Below are positions 17,692 through 27,046 of a DNA stretch of 50,042 bases, piece by piece. The DNA is from Bordetella parapertussis (GTDB lineage Bacteria > Pseudomonadota > Gammaproteobacteria > Burkholderiales > Thiobacillaceae), in the NCBI GenBank assembly GCA_945890495.1, contig CAMDCO010000013.1, forward strand, positions 1 through 50,042, in the 5' to 3' direction. The notes beneath the pieces were generated by a model. The model ran no database searches, was not told the origin of the DNA, and was given only the letters and a program-made list of their open reading frames with translations. The translations under genes were made by a program, and so were the position numbers. How positions within the stretch are numbered: the stretch's first letter is position 1; each line of letters begins with the position of its first letter.

Positions 17692-18840
17692 ATGCGGTTT
17701 CTGATGGGTTGTCTCGTGGCAGGGTTGTGCGTGTTCGCCACGCCAGTGCTGGCCGAGCCCGTAACTACGCCGCCGCCCACGGTGGCCGCACGGGCGTGGC
17801 TGCTGGTGGATGCCAACAGTGGCCGCGCGCTGGCTGAGCAGCAGGCTGACAGCAGTGTCGAACCCGCTTCGCTGACCAAGCTGATGACGGCCTACCTGAG
17901 CTTTGCCGCCTTGCGTGACCAGCACCTGACCCTGGCGCAGCGCGTCCCAGTATCGGAGGCCGTCCTGAAGACCCGTGGGGCGCAGATGTTTCTGCTGGCG
18001 GCCGCGCCGCCTACGGTGGATGAGTTGTTGCACGGTCTGATTACGGTGTCGGCGAATGATGCGGCAATGGCCTTGGCGGAGGCCGTGGCCGGCAGCGAGG
18101 CGGTCTTTGTCCAGGCCATGAATAAAGAGGCCCGCCGTCTGGGCATGAACCAGACGCACTTTAAGAACGCAACGGGCCTGCCGCATTCGGAGCATCGGAC
18201 GACGGCGCGGGATCTGGTGCGCCTAACGCGGGCCTTGATGCGCGATTTTCCACAGCACTATCCGCGTTTTGCAGAGCGTGCGTATACCTACAACCAGATC
18301 ACGCAGTCCAACCGAAATGCCTTGTTGTGGCGGGATCCGCATGTCGATGGCTTGAAGACGGGGCATACCGCAAGTGCCGGTTATGCCTTGGCGGCCTCGG
18401 CGCGACGGGATGGACGGCGCTTGATCTCGGTGGTCATGGGGGCTGCCACGGAGGCCGCACGGACAGCGGACAGTCTGCGCTTGCTGAACTATGGCTTTGA
18501 GCGCTTCGAGACGCTGCGCCTGTATTCAGCCAGACAGGGCGTGGCGAGTCTGGAGGTCTTTCATGGCCAGCGACCCACCCTAGAGGTGGGTTTTGTCGAG
18601 GACTTCCATGTCACCGTGCCACGCGGAACCGGGCCGCTTCAGGCGCAGGTGATTCGCCGTGAACCTTTGCTGGCCCCCTTCCGTCTCGGCCAGACGGTGG
18701 CGACCTTGCGCGTAACGGCGGGGGGTCAGACGGTCGGTGATTTCCCCCTGCAGGCCTTAACCGAGATGGAGCGTGCCGGTTTTCTCGGGCGGCTTTGGGA
18801 TAATCTGCGCCTGAAATACCGGGCGTGGACAAGGCGCTGA
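17692..18840 (+). CDS. dacA: D-alanyl-D-alanine carboxypeptidase (PBP5/6 family)
   Basis: Removes the terminal D-Ala from pentapeptide stems in the periplasm. About 382 residues. Signal peptide to about VLAEP. Active-site motifs: SLTK (EPASLTKLMTAY), SAN (ITVSANDAAMALAE) and KTG (VDGLKTGHTASAGYALAASA). A C-terminal beta-sandwich domain (PBP5_C, about 275-365) is followed by an amphipathic anchor, GFLGRLWDNLRLKYRAWTRR. ATG 17692 suits the AGGGTGG at 17678-17684 better than GTG 17689. It is 19 bp downstream of rlpA. Confidence 0.95.
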   Translation: MRFLMGCLVAGLCVFATPVLAEPVTTPPPTVAARAWLLVDANSGRALAEQQADSSVEPASLTKLMTAYLSFAALRDQHLTLAQRVPVSEAVLKTRGAQMFLLAAAPPTVDELLHGLITVSANDAAMALAEAVAGSEAVFVQAMNKEARRLGMNQTHFKNATGLPHSEHRTTARDLVRLTRALMRDFPQHYPRFAERAYTYNQITQSNRNALLWRDPHVDGLKTGHTASAGYALAASARRDGRRLISVVMGAATEAARTADSLRLLNYGFERFETLRLYSARQGVASLEVFHGQRPTLEVGFVEDFHVTVPRGTGPLQAQVIRREPLLAPFRLGQTVATLRVTAGGQTVGDFPLQALTEMERAGFLGRLWDNLRLKYRAWTRR

Positions 18841-18871
18841 ATGTCTATTGAATGAGTGCGGAAGGATGACG

Positions 18872-19138
18872 ATGAGCGAGACCGAATCCCTGCTGCAATT
18901 CCCCTGCGATTTCCCGATCAAGGTGGTCGGGCTGCGCAGCGACGATTTTGCGCAGCAGATCGTGAGCTTGGTGCAGGCGGCGGTCCCTGACTTTAGATCC
19001 GAGACCGTGGAGATGCGGGCCTCGCAAGGCGGGAAATACCTGTCGGTGACGGTGACGGTGACGGCCCGCTCGCAAGCGCAGCTCGATGCGTTGTATCAGG
19101 CGCTGACGCGTCATCCAGGGGTCAAATTTGTGTTGTAA
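18872..19138 (+). CDS. ybeD: DUF493/YbeD-family small regulatory protein
   Basis: Eighty-eight residues with LLQFPCDFPIKVVGLRSDDFAQQIVSLV and SQGGKYLSVTVTVTARSQAQLDALYQALTRHPGVKFVL, the full UPF0250 pattern (ferredoxin-like ACT-type fold). Start ATG 18872 is chosen for GGAAGG at 18860-18865. In many proteobacteria dacA-ybeD-lipB are adjacent; here two genes separate it from lipB. Molecular role is not established. Confidence 0.9.
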   Translation: MSETESLLQFPCDFPIKVVGLRSDDFAQQIVSLVQAAVPDFRSETVEMRASQGGKYLSVTVTVTARSQAQLDALYQALTRHPGVKFVL

Positions 19139-19168
19139 AGTGTGGTTATTTCTTCGAGTGCAACGATC

Positions 19169-20257
19169 ATGAACAAGAAACGCATCGGTATCCTGACCGC
19201 CGGGGGCGATAGCCCCGGCCTCAACGCGGCCATCCGCGCCGTCGGCAAGGCCTGTCTGGGTCATTACGGCTTCCAGATCGTCGGTTTTCGCGACGGTTTC
19301 CGGGGTCTGGCCGAGAACCGCAGCATGGCGCTCGAGGGCGGCCAACTCTCGGGCATCCTCACTCAGGGTGGGACCTTGCTGGGCACGAGTCGCGACAAAC
19401 CGCACCGGATGTTGGTGAATGGCCAGATGACGGACATGACGGACGCGATTGCCCGTAATTACGAGGAGAACGGCCTGGACGGCTTGATCTGCCTTGGCGG
19501 TAATGGCACCCAAAAGAATGCCCTGCGCTTGGTCAATAAAGGCCTCAATGTCATCCATCTGCCCAAGACGATCGATAACGATGTCTGGGGTACGGACATG
19601 ACCTTCGGTTTTGATACGGCGCTGGGCATTGCCACTGAGGCGATTGACCGCTTGCACAGCACGGCGCATAGCCACCACCGCATCATTGTGGTCGAGATCA
19701 TGGGCCATCATGCGGGCTGGTTGGCCTTGGGTGCAGGGATCGCGGGTGGAGCGGATGTGATCTTGTTGCCTGAGATCCCGTATACGGTCGAGAGTGTGGC
19801 CGAGGCGATTCGTGAGCGGAGCCGCAATGGCAAGCCGTTCTCCATCGTGGCGGTCGCTGAGGGGGCGCTTTCGCTGGAGCATCATGTGGCGCTCAAAGCC
19901 GCTGCAGGTAGAAAGAAAAAGGTGGGGGCGGAGACGGAGCTGGTTCTGGCCAGCCGTACCCTGCGACTCTCGGAGCAATTGCAGAAACTGACTGGATTGG
20001 AGGCGCGCGTCACCATCCTGGGGCATTTGCAGCGGGGCGGTGCGCCGTCTGCCGCCGATCGTCTGCTGGCCACCCGCTTGGGCACAGCGGCCGCTGATTT
20101 GGTTGCCGAGGGGGAGTATGGCGTCATGGTGGCCGCGGTGGGCGATGGAACGCAGCCCGTAGCCCTTGATGAAGTGGCCGGAAAGATCAAGACCGTTCCG
20201 CTCGAGCACGAGTGGATCAATAGCGCGCGCAGAGTGGGCACTAACTTTGGCGACTGA
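19169..20257 (+). CDS. pfkA: 6-phosphofructokinase, mixed-type (ATP- or PPi-dependent)
   Basis: Phosphorylates fructose 6-phosphate. 362 residues with [17 protein letters not shown], the catalytic [12 protein letters not shown] (about residues 130-141), [19 protein letters not shown] and [11 protein letters not shown]. The two donor-determining positions disagree. The first is Gly (LGGNGTQKN, an ATP-type residue) and the second is Lys in PKTIDND (a PPi-type residue; ATP enzymes have Gly). This Gly/Lys pair is typical of the group III clade, whose members are mostly ATP users. The usual GGD acidic residue is Asn. Start ATG 19169 matches the conserved [14 protein letters not shown]. Phosphoryl donor remains open. 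Confidence 0.88.
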   Translation: MNKKRIGILTAGGDSPGLNAAIRAVGKACLGHYGFQIVGFRDGFRGLAENRSMALEGGQLSGILTQGGTLLGTSRDKPHRMLVNGQMTDMTDAIARNYEENGLDGLICLGGNGTQKNALRLVNKGLNVIHLPKTIDNDVWGTDMTFGFDTALGIATEAIDRLHSTAHSHHRIIVVEIMGHHAGWLALGAGIAGGADVILLPEIPYTVESVAEAIRERSRNGKPFSIVAVAEGALSLEHHVALKAAAGRKKKVGAETELVLASRTLRLSEQLQKLTGLEARVTILGHLQRGGAPSAADRLLATRLGTAAADLVAEGEYGVMVAAVGDGTQPVALDEVAGKIKTVPLEHEWINSARRVGTNFGD

Positions 20258-21284
20258 TGCCTTACAGCAGACCATTGCGCGTCAGCGCCAAGCCTTGACG
20301 GAGATGCTTTCTCAGCCGTTGGCTGAGGCCGCCCACGCGGCCAGTGAGGTTTGGGGCGAAGCGGCGCGTCTCGATGAGGCGCTGGAAGCGGCGATCCATA
20401 ACATTCCGTATTGCAAGTACATGTACGCCCTGCGGCCAGATGGCATCCAGATCAGCGCCAACCAGATGCAGAACGGCCGTGATGCCGGTGATGTCGGCCG
20501 CGATCGCTCGCTGCGCCCTTACATGCGCGAGGCCGTGCCTATCAGCGGCTTTTTGTTGTCGCAGGCCTATATCAGCATGCGGGTGAAACGCCCGTCGCTG
20601 ACCGCGATCCAGTTGGTGCGCGACGACACTGGCCATGTGCTGGGTTATATCGGGGCCGATTTCGACTTGCGCGATCTGCCTTTGACCCGCGAATTGGCCG
20701 ACGAGCCGCGCAACTGGCGTCAGATCAAGGGCGACCCCGCGATTCGCGGTACGGTGTTCCATCAGTCGCGTAGCGATAGTCAGATGGACCTGCATATCGA
20801 CACCGTGCTGGGGGTGATGGAGGAATTGATCCTTGATCACGGCGTGTTTCATTGCAAACTGCACCTCTCCAGCAGTCGGGTGACCCTGTGGTTGATGGAC
20901 GATCCGTATCGTTACCGTCTGCTCGATATCGCGGGCTTGACTCGACCGGATATTTGTCTGACCTTCCCGCGCTGTGATTACCCCTCGGCAATGCCATCCC
21001 AAGACAAGGCGTGTGCTCACTTTCAGGCAGGTTCGCGGTGTGGGGCGGCGGTCCCGGGGGCGGCGCTGATCCCGGCCGAGCGCATCCGCGACATCCTCCA
21101 GACCATTAAGCGATTGCGTTTTGTTGACGAGACCTTCTATCTGCGCTCGGCGACCCTGAATATCTTTAACGGCATGGTGGCCCTGACCTTCTCCTGCGAC
21201 GGGACGCATTATTTGCCTTGGGATGAGTTCCTGACCAAGGGCGATGCCTTCTGGGTGAGCGGGGAGACGAGCGCTCACCCATGA
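20247..21284 (+). CDS. Cache/PDC-like sensor-domain protein, cytoplasmic, function unknown
   Basis: About 345 residues. An N-terminal helical part ([16 protein letters not shown]) leads to a PDC/Cache-like domain. Cues are AALHxx-type spacing, [74 protein letters not shown] (about 60-175). No signal peptide or transmembrane segment is seen, unlike most Cache proteins. The C-terminal half ([35 protein letters not shown]...) I do not recognise. TTG 20247 overlaps the pfk stop by 11 bp; ATG 20304 is the alternative. The layout suggests an operon with phosphofructokinase and lipB. Confidence 0.6.
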   Translation: MATDALQQTIARQRQALTEMLSQPLAEAAHAASEVWGEAARLDEALEAAIHNIPYCKYMYALRPDGIQISANQMQNGRDAGDVGRDRSLRPYMREAVPISGFLLSQAYISMRVKRPSLTAIQLVRDDTGHVLGYIGADFDLRDLPLTRELADEPRNWRQIKGDPAIRGTVFHQSRSDSQMDLHIDTVLGVMEELILDHGVFHCKLHLSSSRVTLWLMDDPYRYRLLDIAGLTRPDICLTFPRCDYPSAMPSQDKACAHFQAGSRCGAAVPGAALIPAERIRDILQTIKRLRFVDETFYLRSATLNIFNGMVALTFSCDGTHYLPWDEFLTKGDAFWVSGETSAHP

Positions 21285-21313
21285 GGCACGGGCGTGAGTT
21301 TTAGAGGCCGGTC

Positions 21314-21937
21314 GTGACACGGCCTATCCACATGCGCCGGTTGGGCCTGGCTCCCTATGAGGCGACCTGGCGCGCCATGCAGTCCTTCACGGCGGGACGC
21401 GATGTCCATACCGAGGACGAGATCTGGCTGGTGCAGCATCCGCCGGTCTTTACTCTGGGTCAGGCCGGTCGGCGTGAACACCTTCTGACCGATGTCGGTA
21501 TCCCGGTGGTGCCGATTGATCGCGGGGGTCAGGTGACTTATCACGGCCCGGGACAAGTGGTGGGCTATGTCCTGCTGGATCTGCGCCGACGCGGTTATGG
21601 GGTCAAGGAGTTGGTGCGGCGCTTGGAACAAGCGGTTATCGAGGTATTGGCGGCCGAGGGGATCATGGCCTCGCGCCGGGATGGGGCACCGGGCGTTTAT
21701 GTGGAGGCGGCGGGTACGGACGGGGCCAAGATTGCAGCACTAGGCCTGCGCATCCGCAATGGATGCAGTTATCACGGCCTGAGTCTTAATGTGGCGATGG
21801 ACCTCGCCCCCTTTGCGGCGATCAACCCCTGCGGTTATGCGGGATTGGCGGTGACGCAGATGCAGGATCAGGGCAGTTTACTGTCGCCGGAAACGGTGAC
21901 CGATCGGCTGGAGGAGCGTCTTTTGGTCTTACTTTGA
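21314..21937 (+). CDS. lipB: Octanoyl-[acyl-carrier-protein]:protein N-octanoyltransferase
   Basis: Moves octanoate from ACP to lipoyl domains of 2-oxoacid dehydrogenases and GcvH. 207 residues. [39 protein letters not shown], the catalytic Lys in [14 protein letters not shown] and the catalytic Cys in INPCGYAG are all present. Start GTG 21314 with AGAGG at 21303-21307. The 3' end overlaps the convergent DUF302 gene by 9 bp. lipA is not in the window. Confidence 0.95.
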   Translation: MTRPIHMRRLGLAPYEATWRAMQSFTAGRDVHTEDEIWLVQHPPVFTLGQAGRREHLLTDVGIPVVPIDRGGQVTYHGPGQVVGYVLLDLRRRGYGVKELVRRLEQAVIEVLAAEGIMASRRDGAPGVYVEAAGTDGAKIAALGLRIRNGCSYHGLSLNVAMDLAPFAAINPCGYAGLAVTQMQDQGSLLSPETVTDRLEERLLVLL

Positions 21938-22489
21938 GGCGCTGCCGGTATAGTCGGCGAGGATGACGCGTACATCTTCTTCCCATTGGGTCAGCAGGGC
22001 GCGCGACCAGGTGTCGGAGAAGAACTGGCGCCAGTACTCGAAGTCGTCACTCATCAGCACGATCTCATCTTGGCGCAGGATCATGACGATGCGCAGGGGG
22101 AGCAATTGCATCAGGAGCGGGGCCTTTTCTTCCGCTTCGCGCACGGCCTCGGCCTTGCCGATAAAGAACAGCCGGACATGGGGATTATCAAAGCCGCGCT
22201 TGGTCAGGGCGCTATCCACGGGTTGTAGCTTGATGATGGTGTAACCGCGGTTGGCGGCGGCATGGGTCAGATCGTCGAAGGCGCTACGCGGGTCTGTCTT
22301 TTTGCTGGCGATGAGCGGTGCGGCCTGGGCACTACCCAGACCAAGACCCAGACCAAGAATCAGGAGGCAGCACAGCCAGACAGCCTTCTCAAGAAACTCG
22401 CCGGGCAGCCCCAAGAGTTTCTTGCCCCTTGAGGGGTGAACCGAGCGAAGCGAAGGTTTTCGGGGTGGGCTCATTAGCGTCTTATTCAC
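21929..22489 (-). CDS. Exported DUF302-family protein (second of a pair)
   Basis: 186 residues from GTG 22489, which overlaps the stop of the upstream DUF302 gene (GTGA). The N-terminus is unusually long: [18 protein letters not shown] and [11 protein letters not shown] precede the hydrophobic core [19 protein letters not shown]. Residues about 18-37 come from the dispersed element also found at rlpA. The mature part ([28 protein letters not shown]...[10 protein letters not shown]...[14 protein letters not shown]) has the DUF302 beta-alpha fold pattern. DUF302 proteins are small, often exported and of uncertain role. The C-terminus continues past DUF302 with [11 protein letters not shown]. 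Confidence 0.72.
   Translation of the reverse strand: MNKTLMSPPRKPSLRSVHPSRGKKLLGLPGEFLEKAVWLCCLLILGLGLGLGSAQAAPLIASKKTDPRSAFDDLTHAAANRGYTIIKLQPVDSALTKRGFDNPHVRLFFIGKAEAVREAEEKAPLLMQLLPLRIVMILRQDEIVLMSDDFEYWRQFFSDTWSRALLTQWEEDVRVILADYTGSASK
22380..22438 (-). repeat. Dispersed element inside a DUF302 gene (partner at 16358-16417)
   Basis: On the minus strand it reads CACCCCTCAAGGGG, then AAGAAACTCTTGGGG, then GTTTCTTGAGAAGGCTGT. It matches the rlpA 5' element at 30 of 37 positions in the right part and with one gap in the left part. It encodes [11 protein letters not shown] directly before the signal-peptide core. Confidence 0.7.
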
Positions 22490-22953
22490 AGGCTCACCTC
22501 GTCCATGATGGAAAGATAGTCGCGTTTGAGTTCCAGACAATCCGGGTGCAGGAGTGGGTTATTGAGGCCTTCCGAGATCCAGGCTGGATTGATGGCAATG
22601 ATGGACACACTCCCGTCTTCCGCCTCGATCAAGGTGAACCGACAGGGCAGCATTTGGGCGGCGCGGGCGTCGATGTTGAGGGCGCGCGCCATCTTGGCGA
22701 AACTGCAGAAATAGACGATGCGGACCTTGCGACCCTCCAGCGCTTCCGGCACGAGACGGGCATCAACGGCTTGCTGGCGCACGAAGGTGTAGTTGTGGCT
22801 GCCAATGGCGGCAATGAGGGCCTCACTGATTTGGTCGAGGCTGCGGCCCTGTAGTTGCTTTATCAAGAAGGGTGTCTCGTTGCTAGCCAAGGCCCCACGG
22901 GCGAAGCTGAGTAGCAGGAGGAGGAGGGTGAGGCGTGTAATCGTTCGTAGCAT
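22486..22953 (-). CDS. Exported DUF302-family protein (first of a pair)
   Basis: 155 residues from ATG 22953, preceded by GAGGGG about 5 bp upstream. Signal peptide MLRTITRLTLLLLLLSFARGALA. The mature protein GRSLDQISEALIAAIGSHNYTFVRQQAVDARL...RKVRIVYFCSFAKMARALNIDARAAQMLPCRFTLIE follows the DUF302 pattern (strand-helix-strand, then a conserved cofactor-like C/PCR region). Its stop overlaps the GTG of the next DUF302 gene, so the two are co-translated. The AT-rich region 22978-23035 upstream should hold the promoter; it contains ATATATTACAGCATACTACT and a second ATATATTG. Confidence 0.8.
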   Translation of the reverse strand: MLRTITRLTLLLLLLSFARGALASNETPFLIKQLQGRSLDQISEALIAAIGSHNYTFVRQQAVDARLVPEALEGRKVRIVYFCSFAKMARALNIDARAAQMLPCRFTLIEAEDGSVSIIAINPAWISEGLNNPLLHPDCLELKRDYLSIMDEVSL

Positions 22954-23055
22954 ATGAACCCCTCGGGACAAGGACAGTAGTTATATATTACAGCATACTA
23001 CTCTAGATATATTGCAAGCGCATTACTGACGCTTGATTCTACGCGTCCTCTTGAA

Positions 23056-23412
23056 TTATGTGCCGCGATAGATACAACCGGCGCGGTCGGTTTCTTGAAT
23101 GCGGATCTCGGTCAGGCCGGGGAGCGTGGTTCGCAGACGGGCCCAGAACCAGACGGCGAGGTGCTCGCTGGTGGGGTTTTCGAGGCCGTCGATCTCGTTC
23201 AGGGTGCGGTGATCCAGTTGATCGCGCAGGGCATTACAGGCGGTCTCGATCTCGGCGAAGTCGCAGATCCAGCCCAGGGCGGGGTCCAGCGGCCCGCCGA
23301 CGCGCACCTCGAGATGGAAACTGTGGCCGTGGAGGCGCGAACAGGGATGTTCGCTGGGCAGGCACGGGAGGCGCCGGGCGGCCTCGAGGCTGAAACGATA
23401 AAAGAGTTCCAT
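23056..23412 (-). CDS. queD: 6-carboxy-5,6,7,8-tetrahydropterin synthase (QueD family), one zinc ligand changed
   Basis: Makes 6-carboxytetrahydropterin from dihydroneopterin triphosphate for queuosine. 118 residues that align end to end with the E. coli-type enzyme: PCSRLHGHSFHLEV (two zinc His and the catalytic Cys), WICDFAEIETAC, LDHRTLNEIDGLENPTSEHLA and IQETDRAGCIYRGT. The third zinc ligand, His in the usual EAAHRLP, is Arg here (LEAARRLP, about residue 13). Everything else looks intact. It precedes rho at a distance as the downstream minus-strand gene. Confidence 0.88.
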   Translation of the reverse strand: MELFYRFSLEAARRLPCLPSEHPCSRLHGHSFHLEVRVGGPLDPALGWICDFAEIETACNALRDQLDHRTLNEIDGLENPTSEHLAVWFWARLRTTLPGLTEIRIQETDRAGCIYRGT

Positions 23413-23439
23413 GGCTAAACGCGCGATCGTTCGGGTCCG

Positions 23440-24699
<1,260 letters not shown>

Positions 24700-24845
24700 G
24701 GCAAGGAAGGTCAGGAGTTCGCCGGAGGGCGGAGGTGCGTCTTTGTATACGCAGGGGACGCGCGAAAGCGGTAAGTTGGAAGCGTCAGGGGAAAGCGATG
24801 AGGCCAAAGTGGCCAAGGGGCCCGTGAGTCAAGGAGGCCTGAATG

Positions 24846-24868
24846 GCACCCGGCAGGACACCGGGTGC
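24846..24868. other. Hairpin between trxA and rho
   Basis: An 8-bp perfect stem (GCACCCGG with CCGGGTGC) and 7-base loop, 17 bp after the trxA stop. No T-run follows on the minus strand, so it is not a standard terminator. It may attenuate read-through into the rho leader, which in other bacteria is autoregulated. Function inferred only. Confidence 0.4.
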
Positions 24869-24885
24869 GTGCAGGTTAACGAAAC

Positions 24886-25212
24886 TTAGATGTTGCTGTC
24901 AACAAAGGCGGTTAGTTGTGACTTGGACAAGGCGCCGACCTTGGTTGCCTCGACATTGCCATTCTTGAATAGCATCAGGGTCGGGATGCCACGGATGCCG
25001 TACTTGGGCGGAGTGGCCTGGTTGTCGTCGATGTTCAGTTTGCAGACCTTGATGCGGCCGTTGTATTCCTTGGAGACCTCGTCAAGGATGGGGGAGATCA
25101 TCTTGCACGGACCGCACCAGTCGGCCCAGTAATCGACCAGAACGGGCAACGGTGACTGCAGGACTTCCTGCTCGAAGGTGGCATCGGTTACATAATGAAT
25201 ATGTTCACTCAT
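24886..25212 (-). CDS. trxA: Thioredoxin 1
   Basis: A 108-residue disulfide reductase of the cytoplasm. The active site WCGPC sits in [20 protein letters not shown] (about residues 28-47), with the cis-Pro loop [11 protein letters not shown] and the usual C-terminal helix. AAGGA lies about 9 bp before the ATG. The trxA-rho order on the same strand is widespread in proteobacteria. Confidence 0.97.
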   Translation of the reverse strand: MSEHIHYVTDATFEQEVLQSPLPVLVDYWADWCGPCKMISPILDEVSKEYNGRIKVCKLNIDDNQATPPKYGIRGIPTLMLFKNGNVEATKVGALSKSQLTAFVDSNI

Positions 25213-25572
25213 GGGGATTCCTTAGGGGTATTCAAGGCAAAGGTAAACGGGGTACGGCATTATTTGCCGAGTAGATGGGCGCTATCCTAGCGAAAAACGC
25301 GGGGGATGGAAAGTGGCTCTTCAACCGTGGCAACGCCAAATAGAAATGTCCGCTTTTCTGCAAAGTAGAAATGTCCGCTTTACCCCGCCCGCGCATTGCT
25401 ACGGTGTAGCGCGTTGCCGTCGCAGGCGCTTTGCCTGATTTGTTGGCACAGCGCCCTTGGCCGGCAGAGGTGCCCCCGAGCCGGGGTGATTGAGCGTAGT
25501 GATGCCGGTTGTTCCGTTATGGCTAGGCGCCGGCCTTGGTCGGCGCGGACTGTCGCTAGGGCGCGGACTTGA
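25213..25572. other. Gene-free region with a likely insertion-sequence remnant
   Basis: About 360 bp. TAGAAATGTCCGCTTT occurs twice in direct order at 25341-25356 and 25366-25381 (period 25). Short multiple terminal repeats of this type are seen at ends of IS21-like elements. Beyond it (25382-25560) the sequence is GC-rich with no conserved frame; it may be decayed IS DNA. The trxA promoter should lie in 25213-25310. Confidence 0.4.
25341..25381. repeat. Two direct 16-bp repeats, period 25 bp
   Basis: Identical TAGAAATGTCCGCTTT at both positions, separated by TCTGCAAAG. The arrangement fits the terminal repeats of an insertion sequence whose body is gone, although the family assignment is a guess. 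Confidence 0.75.
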
Positions 25573-26025
25573 TCAGTGGCAGCCGCCGGAGCCGCAGCCG
25601 CCGGAACCGCAGGTGGAAGCGGCGGGGGGTAGGCTGAGGGGATTCTCGGCCTTGGGTTCGCGTGCGGCGCCAGCCTCTTCCATGCGGAGCAGGTAGGCCT
25701 TCCAGTAGGCCTCTTGTTGACGGCCCAGCTCGTAGAAATAATCCCAGGAATAGATCCCCGAATCGTGACCATCGGAGAAGGTTAGGCAGACGGCGTAGTG
25801 ACCCACCGGTTCGATCTTGGCGATGTCGATGTTTTTCTTCCCAACTTGCAGGGTTTCCTGGCCCGGGCCGTGGCCGCGCACTTCAGCGGAGGGCGAGTAG
25901 ACGCGCAGGAATTCGAACGGGAGCGTGAATCGCTCACCGCTACTGAAGGCAATCTCCAATAGGCGAGATTGCTGATGGAGTTTGATCTCCGTGGGGGTGG
26001 GGGTGTCAGGGGTAAGTCCGCTCAT
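25573..26025 (-). CDS. DUF971-family protein with Cys/Gly-rich tail
   Basis: 150 residues from ATG 26025 (MSGLTPDTPTPTEIKLHQQSRLLEIAF); the longer frame to 26220 is not conserved. The DUF971 core (gamma-butyrobetaine hydroxylase N-terminal-like domain) is clear: LEIAFSSGERFTLPFEFLRVYSPSAEVRGHG, KKNIDIAKIEPVGHYAVCLTFSDGHDSGIYSWDYFYELG. The family has been linked to iron-sulfur metabolism. After a Pro/Ser linker it ends STCGSGGCGSGGCH, three Cys and a His that could bind metal. Confidence 0.85.
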   Translation of the reverse strand: MSGLTPDTPTPTEIKLHQQSRLLEIAFSSGERFTLPFEFLRVYSPSAEVRGHGPGQETLQVGKKNIDIAKIEPVGHYAVCLTFSDGHDSGIYSWDYFYELGRQQEAYWKAYLLRMEEAGAAREPKAENPLSLPPAASTCGSGGCGSGGCH

Positions 26026-26364
26026 GGTCACTCTGTAATAACGCAATAATCTGGGTGGCCAGTGTGCCATCGACGGGTGGGGCTGGCAATACCCAAGTAA
26101 AAGACTAGGGTAATTTTCGCAAAAAACGGCGCACTCTGTGGGTCGTGGCGAAGTCGGCGCGCCGCCGCGCGTCGCCTTTTTGGGGCTATGCGATGGTACA
26201 AATAAACCAAACCACATCACATGGCCCTAAAAAAATCATGGATATCCACTTTTTCGATAGATTGTAAAAATAAATTCGTGTAGGGTGCGGTGAATTCGGG
26301 GCCAGATACGGGCCTTGAATGCGGCATCCCGAAATTCTTGAACTGTAACCCGTGGAGACTTGTA
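26026..26364. other. Intergenic region between divergent DUF971 and HU genes
   Basis: About 340 bp with promoters for both genes expected. 26139-26185 is very GC-rich and can fold (GGCGCGC with GCGCGTCGCC) before CTTTTTGG, weakly terminator-like on the plus strand although no plus-strand gene ends there. 26215-26285 is AT-rich upstream of HU. I see no gene. Confidence 0.35.
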
Positions 26365-26664
26365 ATGAATAAGACTGAATTGATTGAAAAGATTGCGGCG
26401 GCTTCGAACCTGACCAAGGCCGATGCTGGCCGCGCCCTGAACGCAACGGTGGATGCCATTGTGGCCGCTGTTGCCGGTGGCGATGCCGTAAGCCTGATTG
26501 GCTTCGGCAGCTTCAAGACCTCGCAGCGTGCGGCGCGTACGGGTAAGAACCCGCGCACCGGCGAAGAGATCAAGATTGCCGCGGCCACCCTGCCGCGCTT
26601 TAGCGCCGGCGCAGGTTTTAAGGCCGCCGTGAATGCACCCAAGGGCAAGGGCAAGAAGAAATAA
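26365..26664 (+). CDS. hup: DNA-binding protein HU
   Basis: A histone-like dimeric DNA-bending protein. 99 residues from ATG 26365, with GGAGA about 9 bp upstream. MNKTELIEKIAAASNLTKADAGRALNATVDAIV, GDAVSLIGFGSFKTSQRAARTGKNPRTGEEIKI (the beta-arm with conserved RxGxNPxTG) and a Lys-rich APKGKGKKK tail a little longer than in E. coli HU. Followed by a strong terminator. Whether it is the alpha or beta type cannot be told. Confidence 0.95.
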   Translation: MNKTELIEKIAAASNLTKADAGRALNATVDAIVAAVAGGDAVSLIGFGSFKTSQRAARTGKNPRTGEEIKIAAATLPRFSAGAGFKAAVNAPKGKGKKK

Positions 26665-26682
26665 GCATCCTAGTCGTGCATC

Positions 26683-26712
26683 AAAACGCCCTGTCTCGAC
26701 AGGGCGTTTTTG
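26683..26712 (+). terminator. Rho-independent terminator of the HU gene
   Basis: AACGCCCTGT pairs with ACAGGGCGTT around CTCG, flanked by A-run on the left and TTTTT on the right, 20 bp after the HU stop. A textbook intrinsic terminator. Confidence 0.93.
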
Positions 26713-26777
26713 CGTCTGGGGTGTCGTGCGGCGAAGGAAAGATGCACTCGGAAAGACGCACTCGGTCAGCCGGCTTG

Positions 26778-26807
26778 CCATGGGGTGCAGATCCATGGGG
26801 TGCAGAT
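26778..26807. repeat. 15-bp tandem duplication
   Basis: CCATGGGGTGCAGAT twice in tandem, then CC. It lies in the gene-free stretch between the HU terminator and tRNA-Arg. No function apparent. Confidence 0.8.
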
Positions 26808-26865
26808 CCAAGGCAGGAAGAGGTGCGGATTGATCAGGCTGAGGGGGTGATCGGTGGGGGGTGTT

Positions 26866-26942
26866 TGGTGCGCCCGAGACGATTCGAACGTCCGACCCCT
26901 GCCTTCGGAGGGCAGTACTCTATCCAGCTGAGCTACGGGCGC
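26866..26942 (-). tRNA. tRNA-Arg, anticodon CCG
   Basis: A 77-nt cloverleaf on the minus strand beginning GCGCCCGTAGCTCAGC and ending GGGCGCACCA. Acceptor arms GCGCCCG/CGGGCGC pair fully. The anticodon loop is CTCCGAA within stem CTGCC/GGCAG, giving anticodon CCG (codon CGG). The T-loop is GTTCGAATC. CCA is encoded (26866-26868). Confidence 0.96.
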
Positions 26943-27003
26943 GTGGGGGTGCGAAGCATAGCACAGCCGTTGCGATGACAGACACAAGTTGGATGCTTGC
27001 CCT

Positions 27004-27009
27004 TATAAT
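27004..27009 (+). promoter_or_regulatory. Candidate -10 box (TATAAT) for the cytochrome c gene
   Basis: A perfect TATAAT 37 bp upstream of the ATG. The -35 region (about GACACA at 26981) is a poor match, so an activator or extended contact may be needed. AGGATG at 27034-27039 serves as ribosome-binding site. Confidence 0.45.
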
Positions 27010-27046
27010 TCGCCAGTTTTACAAATAACAACATTAGGATGAGTGT

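Noticed and set aside
24846-24868. Intrinsic terminator of trxA
   Set aside because: Good stem but no T-run after it on the minus strand; listed only as a hairpin.
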